Shown here: in pieces, positions 17,199 to 29,100 of the stretch
Layout of the letters: the number at the start of each line of letters is the position of its first letter
How positions within the stretch are numbered: the stretch's first letter is position 1
NCBI GenBank assembly: GCA_016709225.1
Contig: JADJEE010000001.1
Span: 1,550,001 to 1,614,000, forward strand
Source of the DNA: Deltaproteobacteria bacterium
Lineage (GTDB): Bacteria; Myxococcota_A; Polyangia; Nannocystales; Nannocystaceae
Direction: 5' to 3'
DNA: 64,000 nucleotides
Position numbers and translations under genes: made by a program
Notes under the pieces: model-generated
What the model was told of the DNA's origin: nothing
What the model saw: only the letters and a program-made list of their open reading frames with translations
Database searches by the model: none

Positions 17199-17638
17199 CG
17201 ACCGCCCTCCTCGCGCTCATCCTCGGGGTTGCGCAGCTGCTCGGTCATCACCTTGCGCGTGCCCGCGTCGACGTGGGCTTCGGCGGCGAGGATCTCGTCC
17301 TCCTCGTGCTGTCGAAGCGGCAGCGTGCGCAGCTCGAGCACCTCGCGCTCGAGCTCGCGGATGCGCCGCTGGGTCACCGCAGCACCGCGGATGCGAAACG
17401 GCGCCCGGATCGCCAGCACACCGACCAACGCGACCGCGATCACCCAGCCCGCGAGCAGCACCGCGAGGTTCACCTCGTAGCGGATCCGCGCCAGCGGCTC
17501 GAGCAGATCGAGCCGCGGCACCGCGAGCACGATCTCGACCCACGCAGCGTTGGCCTGCAGGGTGTTGCTCGCCCACGCCACGCCGATCAACAGCAACACC
17601 AGGCTCACGCCCAGATAGACCTTGCCGAGCAGCGACAT
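17195..17638 (-). CDS. LapA-domain membrane protein
   Basis: A 147-residue protein with two membrane helices (MSLLGKVYLGVSLVLLLIGV and NLAVLLAGWVIAVALVGVLA) separated by a short periplasmic segment with NAAWVEIVLAVPRLDLLEPL, then a cytoplasmic coiled-coil (RRIRELEREVLELR) and acidic tail. This matches LapA apart from the longer tail. ATG 17638 is chosen because the first helix starts there; frames further upstream would cross the divergent promoter. First gene of the lapA-lapB-permease-polA operon, coupled to lapB by ATGA. Confidence 0.75.
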   Translation of the reverse strand: MSLLGKVYLGVSLVLLLIGVAWASNTLQANAAWVEIVLAVPRLDLLEPLARIRYEVNLAVLLAGWVIAVALVGVLAIRAPFRIRGAAVTQRRIRELEREVLELRTLPLRQHEEDEILAAEAHVDAGTRKVMTEQLRNPEDEREEGGR

Positions 17639-17678
17639 GAGCGGCGTCCAACATAGCAAAGCGGTGTATCCTCGCGCC

Positions 17679-18476
<798 letters not shown>

Positions 18477-18705
18477 CGGATGGGGGGCTCACGCGCTCGC
18501 GCCTCGGCGAGGGCGTTCGCGTGGCCAAGCGATCGCAGCGACGACGCGGCACACTTGCCCACACGCGTGCGCGCGTGCGCTGTCGGCAACGCACGAGGGT
18601 GGACTTCCCGCGGCCGCTTCTCTACGATGCTGCGGTGCGCGCTCTGCCGTTCGCACCCGCCTTGCCCCGAGGTGGGGTGCACGCGCCGGCACGCCCCCCA
18701 CATCG

Positions 18706-20064
18706 ATGACGCGCACGCCCATGAACGACACCCTCGTCGAAGACGAGCCACGGGACGAGGAGGCCGCCCGACCCCGGGCCTGGCTCATCGGCATCGGCTC
18801 GCCCGAGGACAACTTCGCGTCGGCCGGCCGGATCTGCCAGCTCGACGGGTTCAACATCGTCCGCTTCGGTCGCGACGAGGGCGCCGACGGCCTCTCGCTC
18901 GAAGAGTCGGGCACCACCCTGCGGGTGGGCATCCCGTTCGGCTGGGTCAGCGGTGAGCACGCCGAGCTGCTGGTCTCGGACGACGGTCGCTTCACGCTGC
19001 GCGACCTCGGCAGTCGCAACGGCACCATGGTCGGACCGGAGCGCATCACCGGCGCGGTCCGCCTGCGACCCGGCGAGGTGTTCGAGATCGGGCGATCGTT
19101 CTGGATGGTTCGCGAGATGGGCCTACGCAAGCTCGGCAGCGCCCGACTCACCGAGATCGATGCGACCGGGACCGCGAGCCCGCACCTGCACCACATCCTG
19201 CGTACGCTGCACCGGCTGGCCAAGAGCTCGATCCCGATCGTGCTCCGCGGTGAGACCGGCACCGGCAAGGAGTTCCTCGCCCGCGCGATCCACAACGTCA
19301 GCGGCCGCGCGGGCCCGCTGGTGATCGCCAACCTCGGCGCGCTGTCCGAGGCCCGACTCGAGCAGGTGCTGTTCGGCGAGCACGGCCGCCCGGGCTTGTT
19401 CGAAGAGGCCAACGGCGGCACGCTGTTCCTCGACGAGCTGGCCGAGTTGTCGCCGCGGGTGCAGGCCAAGCTGCTGGTGGCGCTGACCGAGGGCCGCGCC
19501 GGCCGCGTCGGCGACGAACTCACCCAGCGCAGCTTCGACGTGCGCATCATCGCGAGCACGCTGCAGGACCTCTCGCGCATGGTCGAGGAGGGTCGCTTTC
19601 GGCCCGAGCTCTACTCGCGCATCGCCGGCTTCGTCGCCGAGCTGCCGCCGCTGCGATCGCGCCGCGAGGACCTCGGGCTGCTGGTGCGGGCGTTCGTGCA
19701 GGACCTGCAGCGCGAAGGTCGGCCGACCCGCATCACCTCCAACGCGTTTCGCCGCCTGCTGCGGTGCGCGTGGCCGTTCAACGTGCGACAGCTGCGGCAG
19801 ACGCTGTCGACGGCGGCGCTGTTGGCCTCCGGCGACGGCACGCTCACGGCCGACGCCCTGGCCGAGGTGCTCGAGCAGGACGACGGCCTGCCGGAGAACC
19901 CCGACGAGGTCCGTGCGCTGCGCGACGAGCTCGTGCGGCAGCTGTCACGCGCCGGCGGCGACTCCGATCGCATCGCCCGCGACATGAACCGCACGCCGCA
20001 GCAGATCCAGCGCTGGCTCGAGCGCTTCGCCCTGCGACCCGAGAGCTTCCGCGCGATCCAGTAG
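18706..20064 (+). CDS. FHA-AAA+ transcriptional regulator lacking GAFTGA
   Basis: A 452-residue bacterial-enhancer-binding-protein-like regulator. An FHA domain (about residues 45-135; VRFGRDEG, GEHAELLV, DLGSRNGTMVG) is followed by an AAA+ domain: Walker A GETGTGKEF at residue 182, GGTLFLDE Walker B at about 238-245, VRIIAST sensor and RFRPELYSRI arginine region. The C-terminus carries a helix-turn-helix (SDRIARDMNRTPQQIQRWLE). The loop that should read LFGxxxGAFTGA is deleted to LFGEHGRPGLFEEA, so contact with sigma-54 is unlikely. FHA implies input from a Ser/Thr kinase. ATG 18721 is an alternative start. Confidence 0.85.
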   Translation: MTRTPMNDTLVEDEPRDEEAARPRAWLIGIGSPEDNFASAGRICQLDGFNIVRFGRDEGADGLSLEESGTTLRVGIPFGWVSGEHAELLVSDDGRFTLRDLGSRNGTMVGPERITGAVRLRPGEVFEIGRSFWMVREMGLRKLGSARLTEIDATGTASPHLHHILRTLHRLAKSSIPIVLRGETGTGKEFLARAIHNVSGRAGPLVIANLGALSEARLEQVLFGEHGRPGLFEEANGGTLFLDELAELSPRVQAKLLVALTEGRAGRVGDELTQRSFDVRIIASTLQDLSRMVEEGRFRPELYSRIAGFVAELPPLRSRREDLGLLVRAFVQDLQREGRPTRITSNAFRRLLRCAWPFNVRQLRQTLSTAALLASGDGTLTADALAEVLEQDDGLPENPDEVRALRDELVRQLSRAGGDSDRIARDMNRTPQQIQRWLERFALRPESFRAIQ

Positions 20065-20106
20065 CGCGTCCGCGCGGCCCTGCCCTGCCGCCCGGTGCGT
20101 CAGCCG

Positions 20107-23100
20107 CTAGTCACCGAGCGCCGCCAGCTCGCGGCTGAGCTCGGGGTGCTCGGCGTCCTCCTCGAGGCCGCGCCGCAGCATCGCCTTGGCCTTGGGCGTC
20201 TCGGACAGCATCACGTGGGCGCGCGCGAGCCCGATGTAGATGTCGCCGCGGCGCAGCAGCCCCGACTGGTCGGCGTTCTGCAGCAGCATGGTGCGGTAGA
20301 TCTTGAGCGCCTCTCGCCACTCGCGCTCGCTCTCGTGCACCGCGCCCAGCGTCATCAGCGTCTCGACGTTGGTGGTGTCGACGCGGTAGGCCTCCTGCAG
20401 GTACTCGCGCGCGCGCTCGCGGTTCTCGCGTCGCAGCTCGATCTGCGCCAGACGCGTCAGATAGCCGGCGATGATCTTGCTGCGCTTGCCACGACGGCCC
20501 ATCTCGAGCAGCCAGTTGTACATGCCCTCGGCCTCGTCGAAGCGCTCCGCCGCGAACAACGAGCCCGCGATGCGACGGTTGATCTCGGGGTCGTCCTGGA
20601 CCTGCTGGTAGATCGGCGCCAGGGCCTTGAGCGCGGCGTCGGGCGCATCGAGCCGCTCGAGCAACAGGTCGATGCGCTCCAGCGCGAGCTCGCGACGCGC
20701 GGCGTCGTCGGTGGCGCCGCGCTCGATCTGGGCGAGCAGCTCGACCACGTCGGACCAGCGCTGCTCCTTGCGCGCCAACGCCAACAGCTCGTCGGCGACC
20801 ACGCGGTTGTCGGGGTCGAGCGCCCAAGCCGAGCGCAGGTGCTCGCGCCGCGCGTCGGCATCACTGCCCGCGGCCTTGGCCAGCCGCAGGTGCAGCTGGG
20901 CCCCGATGGAGCCCTGCGGCTTGCAGTCGACGGCGCGCTGCAGCGTGATGCGCATGGCCCCTTCGTCGCCGCGGGCCTCGTAGACCGCCGCGAGCGCCAG
21001 CAGGCCCGGCACATAGCCCGGATCGAGCTCGAGCATCTCGTCGAGGATCTCCTGCGCACGCTCGGCATCGCCGAGGTGCTCGGCCAGCAGCTCCGCCAGC
21101 CGCGAGGCGTTGGCGCGGTAGCCGTCGAGGTCGCCACGGGACTTCGCGCGGTCCATGCGGTCGCTCAACAGATGCGAGAGCTCCGCAAAGCGCTCCTCCT
21201 TCTCGAGCAGCCGCTCGAGCGCGACCTCGGCCCCCGCGTGCCCCGGCTGCTCGGTGAGCAGCTGCTGCAGGCGCTCGATCGCGTCGATCGGATCGCCCAG
21301 GCGGTCCTCGGCGATGCGCGCGAGCTGCTCGAGCACGAGCACACGGTCGCCACCCTCGGCGGCGACCAGCTTGCGCTCGAGGTTGTCGCGCACGTCGTTC
21401 CAGCGGCCGAGCCGGCGCAGCAGCACGTCGAGTTCCTCGAGTGCCTCGCGATCGTCGGGGTCGTCGGCGATGGCCTCCTCGAGCACGGCGACGGCGTCGT
21501 CGGGCGCATCGAGGCGATCGACGTGCACGCGTGCGAGCCGCAGCCGCAGCGCGCGACGCTCGTCGCCGTCGGGGCTGATCACGATGCGACGTCCGAGTGC
21601 GTCGACCAGCGCGCGCACGTCGTCCTGCTCGCCGAGCAACCCGAGCAGGCGCTGCCAGCCCCGCGCGTCGTGCTCGTCGGCGTCGAGCGCCCGTTGCAGG
21701 GCCTCGAGCGCCAGCGGCACGTCGTGCAGCTGGCTCTGGGCCACGTTGGAGGCCTCGTGCCACAACGCCGCCTGGCGCTGGGGGTCGGCCTCGAGCTCGG
21801 CGGCGCGGCATAGCCAGCGGTGCAGCGCATCGGCGCGGCCGGCCCCCCGCGCGGCCTGGAGGCCCAGCTCGATCGCGTCGCCGCGATCGGGATCCGCGGC
21901 GATGAGGTCGTCGGCGAGCTGCAGTGCAACCCCGGGCTCGTGCAGGGTCTCGAGCTGGAACGCGGCCGTGCGCAGCGCGAGCTGCAGCGGCAGCGCGCCA
22001 CGGCCACGACCGGCCGCGATCGCCTGCACCAACATCGCACCGGCGTGGGACGCCAACGCGCCGCGGCCGAGCGCGAAGACCCGATCGGCGACGGTCTGCG
22101 AGTCGGGATCGATCGCGAGCAGCTCGCCCCACGTGGCCAGCGCTCCGGCGCCGTCGCCGGCCTGCTCGTGGGCGGTCGCCAGCTGCTCGAGCAGCCGCGC
22201 CCGCTCGCTGCCCTCGGCGCCGCGCAGGCGTGACTGCACCACGCGGGTGATGCCGACGGTGTCGGCGTTGGCGGTGTACGCCGCCTCGAGCGCGTCCAGC
22301 AGCGCCGGCTCCGGGGTCTCGCTGCTCGCGAACAGCTGCTCGAGCCCACCCAGCGCATCGCGGCCGCGCTGCAGCTCGAACGCGTCGCCGAAGGCCTCGA
22401 GCGCGCCGGCGCGATCGCCCTGGCCCACCAGCACGTCGCCCAGCCGCACCAACGCCGCCGCACGGTCACCATCGGCGGCGGCCTGACGGGCGGTCTCCAC
22501 GAGCACGCGCCGCAGCGCGTCGCCATCGCCGACCTTGCGGGCCAACCGCTCGGTGCGGGCGCACACCGCCGAGCTGGCCGCGCCCTGCTCCACCAGCGGC
22601 ATCAGCAGCGTCAACGCGCGGCCGGCCTCGCCGAGGATCTCCTCGCACAGCTGCGCGGCGTAGATCGACATCGCCGCCACCACCGACGCCGAGCGCCCGG
22701 CCTCGGCGGCCTTGGCCTGCAGCATGTCGACGTGCTCGGAGCCGGCCCCGAGCTGCACCGCGAGGCGACCGCCATGCTCGAGCACCTCGGGCAGCGCGTC
22801 GTCGTCGACGACGTCGAGCTGCGCGACCGTGGCGGCCAGCGCACCGTGGGGGTCCTCGAGCCGCTCGAGCCGCAGCCGCGCCAGCGCGCGCAGGGCCTCG
22901 GCCTTCTCGGCGGGGTCGTGGGCGAACTCGACGCGGTGGGTCCGCACCACCGCGAGCTCGGTCCACCGCGCCGCGGCCTCCAGCCTCGGGATCACCAGCG
23001 CCGCGGCGGCGTCGTGGTGGGCCTCCGTGGCCGCGATCGCAGCGACGTCCACCAGCGCACCGTTCGAGGCCGGCAGCAGCGCGAAGACCTGCTCGTAGGC

Positions 23101-26100
23101 GGAGAGCGCCGCCGGCACGTCGCCGATGGGGCCGGCCTGCAGGCGCGCGACGTCGAGCAGCAGCGCGGCCCGCTCGGCCTCGCTGCGGGCCAGCTCGGCG
23201 CGACGCTCGAGCACATCGACCGCCTCGCCGTGTCGCGACTCGGCGAGCAACGCCTCGCCCAGCAGGGCCAGCGCCTCGACGTCGTCGCCGGTCTCCCCCA
23301 GCAGGGCCTGCAACACGTCGATCTCCGCGCTGCGATCGCCGCGACCGCGGTGCAGCGCGGCCAGCTCGAGGCGCAGCGCGCGACGCTCGACGCCGACGTC
23401 GGCGACCTCGACCTGACGCTCGATGACGTCGATCAGCTCGGCGGTGCGACCACTGCGGGCGTAGGTCCGCGCGAGTCGACCGAGCGCCTCGCGGTCGCCT
23501 GGCGCCAGCTCGAGCAACGACACCCAGCTCGCCAGCGCGTCGTCGCTGCGCTCGAGGGTGTCGTCCTGCAGCAGCGCGCGACGGCGCAGCAGCGAGATGC
23601 GCTCGTGATCGTCGGTCGCCAGCGCGACGCGACGCGCCAGCACGTCGACCAACCCGACGTGATCGCCGGTCTGGGTCGAGGTGACGTCGAGCAGCGCGAG
23701 CGCCTCGGGCTCCTCGGGATCGAGCTCCAGCGCCGCGCGCAGCTGCTCGATCGCCGCGGCCGGCTCGGCGAGGCCATTGCGCAGCCGTGCCGCCCACACC
23801 AGCAGCGAGACCCGCCGGTCGGGATCGGCCGCGAGTGCCTCGGCCCCGGCCGCAGCGACCAACGCATCGGCAAGGCGCGACTCCTGCTCGAGCGCGGCCG
23901 CCAGGCGACGCGCCTCGGCATCGAGCCGCACCAGCGACTCGCTGGGACCGGGCTCCGCGAGCGCGCGCAGCAGGGCCCCGAGCGCCGCGTCGTGGGTGTC
24001 CTGCGAGCGCTGCTGCAGCGCCGCGAGCTCGAAGTAGAGCTCGTGCCGCGCGTGCGGATCGGCGGTATGGGCCAGCTGCCACTCGTCGATCTCGACCAGC
24101 CGACGGGTGTTGCCGGCCTGCTCGTAGATCGGGCGCAGGATCGCCAGCACGCGTGGGCGCGTGGCACTGCGGACCTGGGCCACGCGCTCGAGCATCGCGA
24201 CCGCGTCGCGATCGCCCGGCACCTCGGCGAGCATGTTCTCCAGGGTATCGACCGCGCCGTCGCCGTCATCGAGCGGTCCGTCCTGCAGCTGCGCGATGCG
24301 CAGCGCGACGCGGTTGCGGTCCTCGGCGTCGGGTGTCCGCGCGATGCGGTCCCTCAGGGCGTCGAGCAGCTCGGCATGGCGGCCGGTGTCGCCGAGGATC
24401 TGCTCGAGGCGACTGCGCCCGAGCTCGTAGTCGGGCCGGATCTCGAGCATGCGCTGGTACGCGCGCGCGGCCTCGGCGGGGTCCTCGAGCAGCTCCTGGG
24501 CCAGGGTCGCGAGCTTGCGCAGCAGCTCGAGCTGCCGCTCCTCGAGCGGGTTGCGATCGACCTCGCGCCAGTAGAGGTCGGCGAGATCACGCCAGGCCTC
24601 GCCCTGGGTGAGCGCGACCTCGAGCTGGCCGAACACGTGGCCCTGCTCGGGGCGCGCGTCGAACAGCCGCTGCAGCAGCGGCACCGCGCGCAGCGGCTGG
24701 CGCAGGGTCCCGGCCCACAGCTCGGCGGCCTCGCGCACGATCGCGAGGGTGTCGTCACCGTCGTCGTCACGGTGCTCGTCGACGTGCCCGGTCAGCAGCT
24801 CGGCGTAGCGGGGCGTCTCGCCGAGCACGCCGGCGAGGCGCGCCAGCTGATCACGGACGTAGCGGTTCTCGGGCTGCTCGCGGAACAGCCGCGTGTAGCT
24901 CTCGAACGCGCGATCGAGATCCTCGAGCTGCTCCTCTTCGATCTGCGCGATGCGCAGCAACAGCTTGCTTCGCGCGGCGTCGTCCTGGGCCTCCGCCAGT
25001 CGGATCTCCTGCACCTGGATGAGCCGCGGCCAGTCGGCGACGGCGGCGAACACCGGCTCGAGCATCTCGGCCACGCGCCCACGCATGCTCGGGTCTTCGA
25101 GGTAGCGGCCGAGCTCCGCGGTCGCGCGCGCGTGCTCGGGGTCGAGTCGCAGGGCCGTGCTCAGGTGCCGGATGCCGGCCTCGGCGTCGTCGAGCTTCTC
25201 GCCGAGCAGGCGGCCCAACCGCAGGTGGGTGTCGACCGCCGCGCGGCCGCTCTGGCCGGCGAGCTTGCGACCGAGGTGGGCGGCGAGCTCGCGCCAGCGA
25301 CCGGCGGCCTCGTACAACGGCTCGAGGGCGGCCTGCACCTCGGGCGCGGCGAGGCCACCCGCCGACAGTCGCTCGTAGAGGGCGATCGCGTCCTCCGGGC
25401 GCTCGAGCTGCACGCGGGTGAGCTCGGCGGCGCGCACGAGGTAGCGGTCGCGCAGCTCGACGTCGCTGGCGCGGTCGGCCCGCGCGGCCAACAGGTTCGC
25501 GAGCGACTCGTGCTCGCCTTGATGCAGGTAGATGCGCTCGAGCGCATCGGCGGCCTCGGCGTCGCCCGGCGCCAGCGCGAGCACGCGCTCGTAGGCGCTG
25601 CGGGCCTCGTCGAGCTTGCCGAGCCGATCGAGCGCGACCTGCCCCATCGACCGCAGCACGCGCTGCTGCAGCTCGGCCTCGAGGATGTGGTCGACCGTCG
25701 CCGCGTAGGCGTCGAGCAGCCCTTGCGCGCGTGCGGCCTCGGCCCCCAGCGCCTCGACCTTGGCGAGGATCTCGGTGAGCTCGGGCTGGTCGGCGGCCTC
25801 CGCCATGGCCTCGCACAGCACCGCGAACGCGCGATCGGGATCGCCGATGCGCTCCTGCTGGGTCTTGGCCACGCGCAGCAGCGCCGCCAGGCGCCGCCGG
25901 CCCGAGGGCTGCTTGCGGGCCTGCAGCTCCTCGAGCGCGAGCAGCTCCGGCCAGTTCTGCTCGGCCTCGTACAGCGGCAGCAGGATGCGGATGGCGCGTT
26001 CGCGGGTGTCGTCGACCTCGAGGTAGCGCGTGACCTCGCGGCGGGCGGCCGCGTGGGTCGGCGAGAGATCGAGCACGCGCTTGAGCAGATCGAGCGCGTC

Positions 26101-29100
26101 CTGCCCGCGACCGAGCCGCTGCCCCACCACCACCGCCGTGCGCGTCAACAGCTCGACGCGCACCGGATCGCTGTCGGCCAGCGTGATGAGCCGCCGCAGG
26201 CCGTCGTCGACGTCGGCCCACCGCTCGAGCCGCTCGTTGATCGCGACCAGGGCCGACAGCGCGAAGATGTTCTCCTCGCGGCCGGGCTTCAGATCGAGGA
26301 TCGACTGGAATGCCCACAGGGCGCGCTGCTGGTCCTGCAGCTGGTCGCGCTGGATCTCGCCGATCTGGCGGAAGATCTGCGCGCGGGTCTTCACCTCGGT
26401 GATGACGCCGACGCGATGCTCGAGCACCTCGCACAGTCGCTCCCACTCCTGCTCCTCGAGGAACAGCCGCTCGAGTGCGTCGAGGCCAGGGAGATTGCCG
26501 GGCTGCAGATCGAGCACCTCGGAGTAGGTGATGGCCGCGCCGACGCGGTCGCCCAGCTGCTCCTGGATCTCGGCGATTTCGAGTCGCACCGCCACGTGGG
26601 TCGCCGTGTCGGACGAGAACCGCAGGAGCGCGCGCTTGGCCTCGACCAACGCCGGGCCGTCGCCGGCCTCGAGGTGCAGCCGGCACAACGCCTCGACGGC
26701 GCGCTTGGCCAGCGCAACGTCGTCGGGCTCGAGGGCGAGCAGGTCGGACCACGCGGCACGGGCCGCCTCGGCGTCGTGGAGCTTGCCGTCGGCGAGCTCG
26801 GCGAGCCGTCGGGTCAGATCGATGGCGAGCGCACGGTCGCCGCCGGCCTGGGCGAGCGCCTGCCGCCAGGTCTCGACCAGCTCGAGTGGGCGCGACAGCG
26901 ACAGCCCCAAGCGTTCGACCTCGGCGCGGGTGTCCGCGCGGCGCACGTCCATCGCGTAGGCCTCGCGCAGCGTCGCGAACGCACCGCCGGCGTCGGCGAG
27001 GTCGTGCTCGCGCACGCGGGCGATCTCGACCAGCTGCGTGATGGCTTGGTCGAGGCTGCCCTGCTGCTCGGCATGTTCGCGGCGCACCGAGAGCACGCGG
27101 ATGCGGCCGGCGTGATCGCGCCGTCGCACGTAGACCGGCTCGAGCAACGCGGCCGCCTGCAGCTGCACCTCGGCGACCCCGAGCAGCTCCTCGAGCAGGC
27201 CGCGTGCGCGCTCGTCGTCGGGATCCTCGCCCAGCACCTGACCCAGCAGATCGGTGGCGCCGAAGGCATCGCCGAGGTCCTGCATCCGCAGCGTCGCGCG
27301 GCGCACCTGCAGCGCGCGCGCGCGGGCCGAGTCGCGCTCGAGCTCGGCCCAGCGCCCGAGGGTCTCCTCGAGCTTGATGCGATCGCCGCGCTCGGTGCTG
27401 TGCTCGTACATCTCGGCGAGCAGCTCGATGGTCGGAACGTCGTCGGGGATCAGATCGAGCAGCTCCTCGGCGGTCGCGATGGCGCGTGCAGGATCGGCCA
27501 GCCGATGGCGCGAGAGGTCGATGATGCGCGACAGCAGATCCTTCTGTTCGCGGGGGTTGAACGAGACGTCGGCGCGGCGGCGGTACAGCTCGCGCAGCTC
27601 GGCATCGGCCCCACGCGCGCGCAGCAGCGTCTCCTTGGCCTCGTAGGCGCCCTGGTGGGTCTCGTCGGCGTCGAGCACCTCGCCGTAGGCGGCCTCGGCA
27701 TCGGCCGGGCGCTGCAGCTTGTCGCGCAGCATCGCGGCGTACTCGAGCAGCATGTCGCGGCGCAGCGTCGCGCGCTCGCGTGGGAGCGTGCGGCCCTCGG
27801 ACTCGGCGGCCTCGGCCTCGGCGGCCAGTGCGGCCAGCACGTCGGCGTAGGCGGCCGCGACGTCCTGTGGGCGCCCGAGGTCGTTGCCCAGGCGCGCGAG
27901 CACCTGACGCGTGTTCCACTCGCGGGGATCGATGCGGAACAGCTCGCCGCGGATCCGCAGCGCGTCGACGCGGCGCTCGGGCATCTTCTCGTAGATGCCC
28001 GCGAGCTGCTCGAGCAGGCCGTGACGGACCTCGGGATCGGTCTCGGCCGCGACGATGATCTCCATCGCCTCGGCCTCGCGCGGTCGATCCTCGACGCGGC
28101 GGTAGTACGGCAGCAGCCCGCGCATGATCGCCAGCGCGCTGGTCGGGTCGGCGGTGCGCAGCTGCTCGAGCGCTGCGACCGCGCCGCGGTGCTCGGGCTC
28201 GAGCTCGAGCACCGCCAGGAAGCCGGCGGTCGCGGCCGCGGGATCGGCCAGTCGGGTGGCGTGGATCTCGGCCAGCTCGAACATCAGCGGCACCGCGCGG
28301 CCGCCCTCGTGGGCGAGCTGCTGCTGCAGCACCTCGGCCAGCGACGACCACTGTCCACGGTTGCGGTGGATGCGGGCGAGCGACTCGAGCGCGGCGGCGT
28401 CCTGCGCCGCGATCGCGAGGATGTCGCGGTAGGTCGAGACCGCCGCGTCGAGGTCACCGAGCTGTTCCTCCTGCAGCCGCGCGAGCTGACGCAGGGTCGG
28501 CAGGCGACCCTCGCCCGCGGGCTCGACCTCGAGTCGGCGGCGGTAGACCTCGGCGAGGTCGTCCCAGCGGTGGGTCGCCGTATAGATCGACTCGAGCGCC
28601 CCGATCGCAGCGGTGTCGTGGGGATCGAGCGCGATGATGCGACGGTAGTAGCGCTGCGCGTCGTCGGGCTTGGACAGCTTGTCGCGGGCGATCACCGCCA
28701 GCTTGTCGAGCAGCACCAGGCGCTCGTCATCGGCGACCGCCGCATCGGCGATGCGCTGCTCGAAGATGCGGCTCAGCTCGTCCCAGCCGTCGGCGCGCTC
28801 GGCCGCCGCCTCGAGCCCGCTGCGCAGCGTGGCGTCGGTCGGCCGCAGGCGGTAGGCCTCGGCGGCCCACTGCAGCGTGAGGGTCGGCGAGGCCAGCTTG
28901 TCGTGCGCGACCTGCCGCAGCGACTCGACCAGTGCAAGCCGCTCGTCGTCGTCGGACGCGGCGCCCAGCAGCACCTCGTAGGTCCCCAGCAGGCGGGCCC
29001 AGTTGCGTTGCTCGCGGTAGATCGGCACCAGCTCGCGCGCGACCTCGATGTTGTCGGGCTGGATTGCGAGCGTGCGCTCGAGCGCCCGGACCGCCCGCTC

